From Streptomyces griseoruber (GTDB lineage Bacteria; Actinomycetota; Actinomycetes; Streptomycetales; Streptomycetaceae), in assembly GCF_001514205.1 (NCBI RefSeq), contig NZ_KQ948782.1, positions 124,001 to 188,000 on the forward strand: 64,000 nt of DNA. The letters run 5' to 3'. The notes beneath the pieces were generated by a model. It did no database searches, was not told the origin of the DNA, and was given only the letters and a program-made list of their open reading frames with translations. Positions 41,703 to 49,770 of this stretch are shown in pieces. Position numbers and translations under genes: made by a program. How positions within the stretch are numbered: the first letter of the stretch is position 1; each line of letters begins with the position of its first letter.

Positions 41703-42581
41703 ATGAGCAGACGAGCACAGCCCGGCAGGCCCGGAACGGCCCGCCGGACCATGAACCCCGCGGAGAGCAACCGCCTCTTCGTGTACGAGTACGACCGGGG
41801 CAGCAACTACGAGGAGGACACCCGGCTCACCGCCGCACTGTCGGCGCTGCTGCCGGAGGACGAACTGGTCCACCCGGACCAGCGGCTGTTCCAGACGGTC
41901 CATCTGATCACCGAGTACGCGTGGTGCGAGATGCACTACGAGATGCGGCGGGCGGCCCAGGGGCTGGGCGGGCGCGACTACCTCCTCGCCGCCCAGCTGC
42001 TGGAACGCGCGGCCGCGACGGGAGACGTCGCGGTCCGGGCCCTGTGCGTGCTGCTGGACTTCCTGCCGCAGGAGAGCCTGCTGCGGATGCGCGAGACCTT
42101 CCCGGAGAACACCACCGGTCTCGACTCGCCCGGCGCCCGCAATCTGCGCCGTGCGGCCGCCGCGCTGTGGCAGGAGACGGAGGCCGCCCTCGCCCGCGAG
42201 GGGATCGGCATGCGTGAAGTCGTCACGGCGCAGGGCCGCGCCGCGTCCCCGGCCCGCGAGGACCGGGCCCCCGACCTCGCCCTCGTACGGCAGGCGCTGC
42301 TCAGGCTGGACGGCGCGGTCGCCGCGTGGAAGCACCACCATCTGCGGCTGGTGTGGTCCCAACTCGGCGGCCACCCCGAGACCGCCCCTGCCAACGCCCC
42401 CGCCACCGGCCCGGCCGCCGGCCCCTCGGTCGGCCGTGACGACCTGCCCAAGAGCCTGCGCGGCCAGTCCACGGCGGGCGTCCGTGCCATGGCCGAGCGG
42501 AGCCTCTTCCCGCGGCTGTGGGACTCCGTGGACGACACCTACCGGGCGTTGGTGCCCGACGAGCAGACACCGCCCGCCTGA
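41703..42581 (+). CDS. Tryptophan 2,3-dioxygenase-fold heme protein, subunit B
   Basis: 292 aa, GGAGG upstream of the ATG at 41703; another ATG lies at 41751. The N-terminal segment DQRLFQTVHLITEYAWCEMHYEM aligns with the dioxygenase N-terminal motif and keeps the distal His (His67). AWKHHHLRLVWSQLGG keeps the proximal heme His (His213). The GTGG substrate loop is replaced by unrelated Pro/Ala-rich sequence (HPETAPANAPATGPAAG). Thus it lacks what subunit A has and has what subunit A lacks. LFPRLWD at the end matches the fold's last helix. Function: probable heme oxygenation or a related reaction in this pathway; exact chemistry unknown. Confidence 0.72.
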   Translation: MSRRAQPGRPGTARRTMNPAESNRLFVYEYDRGSNYEEDTRLTAALSALLPEDELVHPDQRLFQTVHLITEYAWCEMHYEMRRAAQGLGGRDYLLAAQLLERAAATGDVAVRALCVLLDFLPQESLLRMRETFPENTTGLDSPGARNLRRAAAALWQETEAALAREGIGMREVVTAQGRAASPAREDRAPDLALVRQALLRLDGAVAAWKHHHLRLVWSQLGGHPETAPANAPATGPAAGPSVGRDDLPKSLRGQSTAGVRAMAERSLFPRLWDSVDDTYRALVPDEQTPPA

Positions 42582-42644
42582 GCGGACGAGCGCCGATCCC
42601 CCGCGGGACACGGCCAAGACGAGAAACGGAAGGACACGACTGCC

Positions 42645-42899
42645 GTGACGGCGACCGAATCCGAGACACGCGGCACCGGCGCGCTCACCGCCCTGGTGCG
42701 CAAGGCCTGGGCCGACGCGCTCGGGCACGACGAATTCACCGACGAGGACCACTTCTTCCAGGTCGGCGGCCACTCCCTGGGCGCCCTGCACGTGGTCAGG
42801 GACCTGGGCGCGGAGCTGGACCGGAAGATCCCGGTGCGCACCCTCTTCCGCAACCCCACGGTGCGCGAGCTGGCCGAGACGCTGGCGGCCGAGGCGTGA
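42645..42899 (+). CDS. Free-standing peptidyl/acyl carrier protein
   Basis: 84 aa, GTG start with GAAGGA upstream. DHFFQVGGHSLGAL carries the phosphopantetheine serine (GGHSL), and VRTLFRNPTVRELAETL is the usual last helix. It would hold an amino acid or acyl group as a thioester on a swinging arm. The downstream free adenylation enzyme (59592) and the C-A-T-KS protein are its likely partners. Its TGA overlaps the next gene's GTG. Confidence 0.93.
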   Translation: MTATESETRGTGALTALVRKAWADALGHDEFTDEDHFFQVGGHSLGALHVVRDLGAELDRKIPVRTLFRNPTVRELAETLAAEA

Positions 42900-45800
42900 G
42901 CGGCCCCACGGCGGGGCTGCCGGTCTCGGCCGCCCAGACGGAGATCTGGCTCGCGGACCGCAGCGAGCCGGAGTCGGGCCGCTACAACGTACCGCTGGCC
43001 CTGGAGTTCCTCGGCGACCTCGACGTCCCGGCCCTGCGGGCGGCCCTCGCCGGCCTGCTGGTGCGACGGCCCGCGCTGGCAGGTCGCTTCGACACCGACG
43101 ACGGCGAACTCCGGTTCCGCCCGGAGCCGGCGGCGCCGCTTCCGCTGAGCGTCGTACGGCGGTCCGGCTCGTGCCGCTCCGAAGCCGCGCGGGAGGAGGC
43201 GGTCCGGGCGGCGCAGCGTCCCCTGGACCTGAGCGGCGCGCCCCTGCTGCGGGCCGAGGCACTGCTCCACGACGACGGCGCCCTGGTCGTCCTGACGGTG
43301 CATCACATCGTGGCCGACGGGCGTACCTTGGACGTCCTCGCGGCCGACGTGCTCGCCGCCTACCGCACCCGTGCCGCCACCGCCGCCGGCTCCGGAGCCG
43401 CCACCGCCGCCACCGCCGCCACGGAAGCCACGGAAGCCACGGAAGCCACGGAAGCCACGGGAGCCGCAGCGGCCGCGGAAGCCGTGGCGCCCGGCCTCAC
43501 CGGGCACGCACCGGCCGCCCACTGGCGGGACCTCCTCGCCGACGACCCCGTCGCCCTCGGCCCGCTGCCCGACCTGGTCCGGGCCGAGCAGCGGCTGCGG
43601 GGCACGGCCGGCTGGGTCAAGCGCACCCTGTCCCCGGAGCGCCTCACCGCCGTGCGCGAGGTCGCCGTCCGTCACTCCGTCTCGCCGGCCGTCGTGCTGC
43701 TGGCCGCGTGGAGCCTGCTGCTGCACGCCTGGTCCGGCGAGGGCGACGGTGTGCTGGGCATGCCCTTCGCGGGCCGTGACGAGCCGGGCAGCGAGGACGC
43801 GGTGGGGCTGTTCACCCGGGTGCTGCCGGTCCGCAGCCGCATGGCCGCCGACGACGAGTTCGGCGCCTACGCACAGCGGTTGGGCGAACAGGTCCTGGAC
43901 TCCATGGAGGCGCTCGCCACCGACGGACCCCCGCCCCCGGCGGCGACTCCGCCGTACCGTGCGGTGTTCCTGCACCAGCCGCACACCGGCGGCGCCGAGG
44001 AGGTGCCCGGAGCCACCGTGCGCGTGGTGCACCTGGACACCGCCTCGGCGAAGTACGACCTCGCCCTGGCCGCCCTGGAGCACACCGACCGGCTGGAACT
44101 GCGCATCGACTACGACGCCGGCCTGTACACCGGGACCTCCGCCGCGTTGATGGCCCGTCAGCTCGACACGCTGCTGTCGGCCGCCGGGCGCCCGGGCGCC
44201 CGCTGCGGGGAACTGCTGGCCGCGCTGGCCGAAGCACCCGGAGGCGGCACCGAGGCCCCGGACGCCGAGGACACCGCCCCGCGGACCGGGGTGCCCGAAC
44301 TGGTCCTGCGGGAGGCCCGCCGCGCACCCGACGCCGTCGCCGTCGTGCACGGCGAGCACACCCTCACCTACCGCGCCCTCACCGAGAACGCCGCCCGCGC
44401 CGCGCACTGGCTCCGGTCCGAGGCCGGCGTCCGGGACGGGGACCTGGTCGCGCTGCTGCTGCGGCCCGGGACGCACACGATCACCGCGATGCTGGCCGTC
44501 GCCATGGCCGGAGCCGCGTATCTGCCGCTCGACCCCGACCACCCCGAGGCCCGGCTGCGCCTGGTCCTGGACGACGCCCGCCCCCGGCTGCTCATCGCCG
44601 AGACGGACGGAACGGCAGGGGTGCCGGACGGCCTGCCCGTCCACACCCCGCAGGCCATCGCCCGCGCGGCAGCGGTCCTCCCCACCACGCCGCCCGCCGT
44701 CGACATCCGGCCCTCCGGCGTGTTCAACGTCCTCTACACCTCGGGCTCCACCGGCCGTCCCAAGGGCGTCCTGCTGCACCACGGCGGCGTGGCGCGCCTG
44801 ATGCACCGGCCCGACTTCCTGCCGCTCGGACCCGACGACACCGTCTCCCACCTCTCCCCGCTCAACTTCGACGGCGCGACCTACGAGATCTGGGGCGCCC
44901 TCACGCACGGCGCCCGGCTGGCCGTCCTCGACAAGGAACTCGTCCTCGACCCGCCCGCCCTGCGCACCGCCCTGCGCGACCTGGGCGTGACGACCCTGCT
45001 GGTCACCACCCCGCTGCTCAACCGCCTGATCGAGGACGCACCCGACCTCCTCCAGACACTGCGCCGGGTGTACTTCGGCGGCGAACTGGTCTCCGTACCG
45101 CATCTGCGCAAGGCGCTGCGCTGGGCCCGTCCCGGCACCCTGCTGCACAGCTACGGCCCCACGGAGAACTCCTTCACCTCCACCTGGTTCCCCGTCGAGG
45201 AGGTGCCCGAGGCCGCCCGCACCCTGTCCATCGGCGCCCCGGTCCCCGGCACCCGCGCCCACGTCGTCTTCGAGGACACCCTCGTCCCCGCGCCGCCGTA
45301 CATGCCCGGCGAACTCGTCCTCGGCGGCAGCGGTGTCGCCCTCGGCTACCTCGGCGACCCCGCCCGCACCGCCGAGCGGTTCTGGGCCGACCCGTTCGGC
45401 GTCGAGCCGGGCGGCAGGCTCTACCGCACCGGCGACCGGGTGCGGTGGACCGCCGACGGCCGGCTGGAGTTCATCGGGCGGGCCGACAACCAGATCAAGA
45501 TCCGCAGCCAGCGGGTCGAGCTGGGCGAGGTCGAGTCCGCCCTGCGCGCCCACCCCGACGTCACCGCGGCCTTCGTCACCAGCCGCCGCAACGCGCGGGA
45601 CGAGAAGGAGATCGTCGGCTACGCGGTGCTCGCCCGCCCCGGCGACCGGCCGGAGGTCCTGCGGCACCTGCGGGCGAGCCTGCCGGCGTACGCCGTCCCC
45701 TCCCACCTGATCGTCCTCGACGCACTCCCGCTCACCCCCAACGGCAAGATCGACCGCCGCCGCCTGCCCGGCCCCGAGGACACCCCGGCGCCGGCCCGGC

Positions 45801-47386
45801 CCGAGACCCGCGCCGCCACCGCCCCCGCGCCGGGCCCCGGTGACACCGTCCACGACGCGTGGCGGGAGGTGCTGGGCGAGCGGGACTTCGGCCCCGACGA
45901 CAACTTCTTCGACGTCGGCGGACACTCGCTCCTCCTGGTCCGGCTCCAGGCGGCACTGCGCCGCACCACCGGGACCAGGCCCTCCATCGCCGATCTGCTG
46001 CGCCACACCACCGTCCGGTCGCAGACCCGGCTGCTCGGCGGCGACGGAAGCGACGGCCCACGCCCGGCCGCCCCCCGCCGCACGGGCTTCGCCGTGCCGA
46101 CCGGGGCGGACGAGGACGCCGTCGCCGTCATCGGCATGGGCGCGCGGTTCGCCGGCGCGGCCGACCTGGCCGCCTTCTGGGACAACCTGCGCACCGGACG
46201 GGACTGCTTCACCGAGGGACCCGGACCGCTCGTCACCGAACTGCCCGACGGGCAGCGGCGGGTGGCGCGCTGGGGCATGGCCGCCGAGGGCGCACGCTAC
46301 GACGCCGACCTCCTCGGCTTCGGCGAGGACGACCTGCGCCACGGCGACCCCCAGCAGGGAGTACTGCACGAGGTCCTGTGGTCGGCCGTGGAGGACGCCT
46401 CCCTGCGCCTGTCCGACATCGCCTCCCGCACCAGCCTCTACGCCGGCTGCCCCAAGGTCCTCGACACCGACCCCGAGGCCCGGGTGGACGACGTCGTCAA
46501 CGCCGACCCCACCTTCGTCGCCTCCCGCTTCGCCTATCTGCACGACCTGTGGGGCGAGGCCCTGCTGCTCGACACCGCCTGCTCCACCGGCCTGTACGCG
46601 GTCCACCTCGCCTGCCGCAGCCTGCTCACCGGCAGCAGCGACTACGCCCTCGCCGGCGCGGTCTCCCTCGACCCGGCCTCCGACGGCAGCTACCGCTACC
46701 GTCCGGGCTTCCTCTACGCCGACGACGGCATGTGCCGGCCCTTCGACCGGCGCGCCTCCGGGACCGTGGGCGGTTTCGGCGCCGGAGCGGTGCTGCTGCG
46801 CCGTCTCGCCGACGCCGAACGCGACGGGGACCCGGTGTACGCGGTGATCCGGGGGAGCGCGGTCAACAACGACGGCAAAGCACGCATCGGCTACTCGGCA
46901 CCCGGTGTCGAGGGCCAGTCGCGGGTCATCCGTGACGCCCTGGCGGCCGCCGGAGTCAGCGGCGCCGACATCGGTTTCGTCGAGGCCCACGGCACCGGGA
47001 CCCGGCTCGGCGACGCCATCGAGATCACGGCCCTCGCCGACGCCCTGGGCCGGTCGGGCCCGCCGGTGGCCGTCGGATCGGTCAAGGCCTCCATCGGGCA
47101 CTGCAACACCGCCGCCGGGATCGCCGGATTCATCAAGGCCGTGCTCGCCGTCCACCACGGCCACCTGCCCGCCACCCCCAACGTCGCCGAGCCCATCGAC
47201 GAGCTGGCCCCCGGCGGCCGGCTGTCCCTGCTGGGCGAGGGCCGCGCCTGGACCGGACGGGCCGACCGGCCGCGCACGGCCGGCGTCAGCGCCTTCGGGG
47301 TGGGCGGCACCAACGCCCACGTGGTGGTGCAGCAGCACCGGGCCGCTCCGGCGGCGGCCCTCCTCCCGCAGCCGGAAAGGGTGTGA
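42896..47386 (+). CDS. Hybrid megasynthase C-A-T-KS
   Basis: 1496 aa, GTG start in a GTGA overlap. The condensation domain (~1-470) has an intact HHIVADG at 136-142. The adenylation domain (~470-930) has YTSGSTG at 614-620, YGPTEN and GRADNQIKIRSQRVELGE. The thiolation domain has FFDVGGHSL with Ser1011. The ketosynthase (~1075-1480) has an intact Cys1229-His1365-His1402 triad (DTACSTG, EAHGTGT, SIGHCNTAAG). By manual alignment the A-domain pocket reads D-G-Y-L-Y-G-S-F-T, which I cannot assign. No AT or ACP follows within the chain. A Thr/Glu/Ala repeat tract lies between the two condensation lobes. Confidence 0.92.
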   Translation: MSGPTAGLPVSAAQTEIWLADRSEPESGRYNVPLALEFLGDLDVPALRAALAGLLVRRPALAGRFDTDDGELRFRPEPAAPLPLSVVRRSGSCRSEAAREEAVRAAQRPLDLSGAPLLRAEALLHDDGALVVLTVHHIVADGRTLDVLAADVLAAYRTRAATAAGSGAATAATAATEATEATEATEATGAAAAAEAVAPGLTGHAPAAHWRDLLADDPVALGPLPDLVRAEQRLRGTAGWVKRTLSPERLTAVREVAVRHSVSPAVVLLAAWSLLLHAWSGEGDGVLGMPFAGRDEPGSEDAVGLFTRVLPVRSRMAADDEFGAYAQRLGEQVLDSMEALATDGPPPPAATPPYRAVFLHQPHTGGAEEVPGATVRVVHLDTASAKYDLALAALEHTDRLELRIDYDAGLYTGTSAALMARQLDTLLSAAGRPGARCGELLAALAEAPGGGTEAPDAEDTAPRTGVPELVLREARRAPDAVAVVHGEHTLTYRALTENAARAAHWLRSEAGVRDGDLVALLLRPGTHTITAMLAVAMAGAAYLPLDPDHPEARLRLVLDDARPRLLIAETDGTAGVPDGLPVHTPQAIARAAAVLPTTPPAVDIRPSGVFNVLYTSGSTGRPKGVLLHHGGVARLMHRPDFLPLGPDDTVSHLSPLNFDGATYEIWGALTHGARLAVLDKELVLDPPALRTALRDLGVTTLLVTTPLLNRLIEDAPDLLQTLRRVYFGGELVSVPHLRKALRWARPGTLLHSYGPTENSFTSTWFPVEEVPEAARTLSIGAPVPGTRAHVVFEDTLVPAPPYMPGELVLGGSGVALGYLGDPARTAERFWADPFGVEPGGRLYRTGDRVRWTADGRLEFIGRADNQIKIRSQRVELGEVESALRAHPDVTAAFVTSRRNARDEKEIVGYAVLARPGDRPEVLRHLRASLPAYAVPSHLIVLDALPLTPNGKIDRRRLPGPEDTPAPARPETRAATAPAPGPGDTVHDAWREVLGERDFGPDDNFFDVGGHSLLLVRLQAALRRTTGTRPSIADLLRHTTVRSQTRLLGGDGSDGPRPAAPRRTGFAVPTGADEDAVAVIGMGARFAGAADLAAFWDNLRTGRDCFTEGPGPLVTELPDGQRRVARWGMAAEGARYDADLLGFGEDDLRHGDPQQGVLHEVLWSAVEDASLRLSDIASRTSLYAGCPKVLDTDPEARVDDVVNADPTFVASRFAYLHDLWGEALLLDTACSTGLYAVHLACRSLLTGSSDYALAGAVSLDPASDGSYRYRPGFLYADDGMCRPFDRRASGTVGGFGAGAVLLRRLADAERDGDPVYAVIRGSAVNNDGKARIGYSAPGVEGQSRVIRDALAAAGVSGADIGFVEAHGTGTRLGDAIEITALADALGRSGPPVAVGSVKASIGHCNTAAGIAGFIKAVLAVHHGHLPATPNVAEPIDELAPGGRLSLLGEGRAWTGRADRPRTAGVSAFGVGGTNAHVVVQQHRAAPAAALLPQPERV
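43418..43462. repeat. 9-bp tandem repeat inside the condensation domain
   Basis: Four perfect copies of GCCACGGAA and a fifth degenerate one. In frame they encode Ala-Thr-Glu repeats in the flexible stretch between the two lobes of the condensation domain, after the HHxxxDG motif. Confidence 0.9.
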
Positions 47387-47392
47387 CCCACG

Positions 47393-48709
47393 GTGAACCG
47401 ACCCCCGACCCCGACGGACCCCCTCCGGGTGCTGGCCGTGTCCGCCCGGGACCCCGAGTCCCTGGCCGAGACGCGCCGCCGTCTGGCGGCATGGCTGGAG
47501 AGCACGCCGGACGCCGGCCTCGACGACGTCGCCCTGACGCTGTGGACCGGCCGGGAACGCTTCCCCTGCCGGGACGCCGTCACCGCCCGCTCGGCCGCCG
47601 AGGCCGTCGCCGCCCTGCTGACGGGCCCCACCACAACCCCCTCGCCCGTGCGGGCCCCGGGCGGCGGACCCCTGCTGCTGCTCGACGGCACGGCGTCGGC
47701 CCTGGCGCCGGTGGACCTGCCCGAGGTGGCCGACGCCCTGCGGCTCGCCCGCGAACACGCCGACTGCGCGGCCGCCCGTACCGTCGCCGTCCTCCACGGC
47801 CTGGTGACCTGGCTGCGCGCTCGCGGTGTGACCCCGTGCGCCATACGGGGCACGGGTCCCGGCGCCCTCGCCGCCGCCGCGGCACGCGGCGACCTCCCCC
47901 TGACCGACGCCCTCCTCGCCGCGGCGACGGGCACCCCGGCCACCGGCGAGCAACTCCCGGAGGAGCACGCCGACACCCCGATCGTCCGCATCGGCACACC
48001 CCACCCGGACGCGACCGACGCGCTCGTCCTCGACCCGGCCGACGGCGCGTCCCCCGCGCGGCTGCTCGCCGCCCTGTGGCGGCAGGGCTACGACGTCGAC
48101 ACCTCGCTCGGCCGCCCCGGGCGCCGGGTCCGGCTGCCCGGCCATCCGTTCCGGCGCCGCGAACCCGGCGGGTCCGCTCCGGCCGACGCGTCCGCGACGC
48201 GCGCTCTCACGCCGTACGAACAGCGCTGGCTGTTCTACGACCTGGTCCGGCACGGCTCCTCCGGTGACCACAACGCGGCCGTCGCGGCCGTCGTCCCCGG
48301 ACCGCCCCCCGCGCCGGACGCCCTCAGCGCCGCCTTCACCGAACTCCAGCACCGGCACCCGGCCCTGCGCACCGTCTTCGCCGAACCGGGCGGCCGATGG
48401 CGAGCCCGCACCCTGCCCACCCCGCAAGCCCGGCCGGCCCACCTCGCCCCCGACCCGGACGGCGGCCCGCAAGCCCTGCGGACGGCGGTCCTGGACCAGG
48501 CACGACAGCCGCTGCGGCTGCGCGACTCGCCCCTGGTGCGCTGCTGTCTGCGCGCCGGACCCGCCCACTGGGCGCTGGCGCTGGCCGTCTACGAACCGCT
48601 CACCGCCACGCTCGACCTCCGGCAGCTGCTCGACGAACTCCTCGGCCTGGCCCAGACCGACGCCGCCCCGCGACCCTCCTTCGCCCGACACGGAACGGAA
48701 TCACGATGA
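47393..48709 (+). CDS. Degenerate AT plus truncated condensation-like protein
   Basis: 438 aa. Residues ~10-90 look like the KS-to-AT linker of polyketide synthases (VLAVSARDPESLAETRRRLAAWL, then DVALTLWTGRERFPCR). Residues ~95-235 resemble a shrunken acyltransferase in which the GHSxG nucleophile motif is GTGPG (153-157), with no serine. VRLPGHPFRRRE matches the post-AT linker. Residues ~268-438 are the N-lobe of a condensation domain (LTPYEQRWLFYD, LQHRHPALRTVF) with the HHxxxDG region changed to VYEPLTATLDL, and no C-lobe. It follows the C-A-T-KS gene by six bases. Probably a non-catalytic scaffold or docking protein (inference). Confidence 0.65.
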   Translation: MNRPPTPTDPLRVLAVSARDPESLAETRRRLAAWLESTPDAGLDDVALTLWTGRERFPCRDAVTARSAAEAVAALLTGPTTTPSPVRAPGGGPLLLLDGTASALAPVDLPEVADALRLAREHADCAAARTVAVLHGLVTWLRARGVTPCAIRGTGPGALAAAAARGDLPLTDALLAAATGTPATGEQLPEEHADTPIVRIGTPHPDATDALVLDPADGASPARLLAALWRQGYDVDTSLGRPGRRVRLPGHPFRRREPGGSAPADASATRALTPYEQRWLFYDLVRHGSSGDHNAAVAAVVPGPPPAPDALSAAFTELQHRHPALRTVFAEPGGRWRARTLPTPQARPAHLAPDPDGGPQALRTAVLDQARQPLRLRDSPLVRCCLRAGPAHWALALAVYEPLTATLDLRQLLDELLGLAQTDAAPRPSFARHGTESR

Positions 48710-49770
48710 CGCTCCTGCACACCCCGCCGCACACGCTGCCCGCCGACTGGTACGGCGCCGCGCCCGCCCCGATCGGTGTCGACCAGGCCTTCAACGGCTA
48801 TGTCGCCGCCACCGTCGTGCACACCCTCGACCGGCTCGGCGTCTGGGACCTGCTGGCCGCCGACCCCCGCCTGGACATCGCCGGCTTCGTGCGCTCCGCC
48901 GGGCCCGCCGTCCGCGACCGCGTCGTCCGCGAGGTCCTGCGCGCCGCCGCCGTCTGCGGCTGGCTGCGGCTGGAGGACGGCGGCGACACGGCCGTCCTCA
49001 CCGACGCCGGACGCGAGACGCTCCGGATGCGCGGCTACTTCACCTGGGCCGTCGGCGGCTACAGCGACCTCTTCTCCGGTGCCGCCCGGCTGGCCACCGG
49101 CGAGGCCACCTTCGGCGAGACCCTGCTGCGCGACGAGGCGATGGTCGCCCTCGGCTCCGGCCAGAACGACCGCTCCTTCATGTCCACCACCCTCGACGAG
49201 GTCCTCGACGGCATCGACTTCCACACCCTCGCCGACCTGGGCAGCGGCATCTCCGCCCGGGTCAGCCGGGTCGTCGGCGCCCGCCCCGGCACCCGCGGCC
49301 TCGGCCTGGACATCAGCGGCCCCGCCACCGAACTCGGCCACCGCACCATCGCCGAGGCCGGCCTGACGGACCGGGTCCGGGCGATCCGCACCGACGTGCT
49401 CGACGTGTGCCACCGCGAGGCCCACCGTGACGCCATCGCCGAGGTGGACACGGTGATGAGCTTCTTCCTGCTGCACGACCTGCTCGCCGACCCCGGGACC
49501 CGCCCCCAGCTGTTCACCCGGCTGCGCGAGGCGTTCCCGGCCGCCCGGACCTTCGTCCTCGCCGACACCATGCTCCGCCCCGACGCCGAGGGCTCCGCCA
49601 CCCTGCCGGTGTTCTCCCTCGGCTACGAACTCGCCCACGCCCTCATGGGCGTACCGCTGCACACCAAGGAGACGTACGAGGAGCTGTTCGCCGCCGCCGG
49701 ACTGCACCCGGTCCGCACGGTCCCGTTCGGCACCCCGCACTCGTGGCTGTACGTCCTGGAGGCGCGGTGA
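48706..49770 (+). CDS. SAM-dependent methyltransferase
   Basis: 354 aa, ATGA overlap with the upstream gene. An N-terminal winged-helix region (~20-110; VVHTLDRLGVWDLLA) precedes a Rossmann methyltransferase domain. SAM motif I is LADLGSGISARVSRV, the acidic loop is GLGLDISG, and VDTVMSFFLLHDL holds motif IV. FVLADTML and a C-terminal TYEELFAAAGL are typical of this dimeric O- or C-methyltransferase class. It acts presumably in tailoring the operon's product. Confidence 0.9.
   Translation: MTLLHTPPHTLPADWYGAAPAPIGVDQAFNGYVAATVVHTLDRLGVWDLLAADPRLDIAGFVRSAGPAVRDRVVREVLRAAAVCGWLRLEDGGDTAVLTDAGRETLRMRGYFTWAVGGYSDLFSGAARLATGEATFGETLLRDEAMVALGSGQNDRSFMSTTLDEVLDGIDFHTLADLGSGISARVSRVVGARPGTRGLGLDISGPATELGHRTIAEAGLTDRVRAIRTDVLDVCHREAHRDAIAEVDTVMSFFLLHDLLADPGTRPQLFTRLREAFPAARTFVLADTMLRPDAEGSATLPVFSLGYELAHALMGVPLHTKETYEELFAAAGLHPVRTVPFGTPHSWLYVLEAR

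Noticed and set aside
42539..48691. A 2050-codon open frame on the minus strand opposite the megasynthase genes.
   Set aside because: Antisense shadow of GC-rich coding DNA: low-complexity Gly/Arg/Val sequence, no domain, and the plus strand carries clear catalytic motifs.
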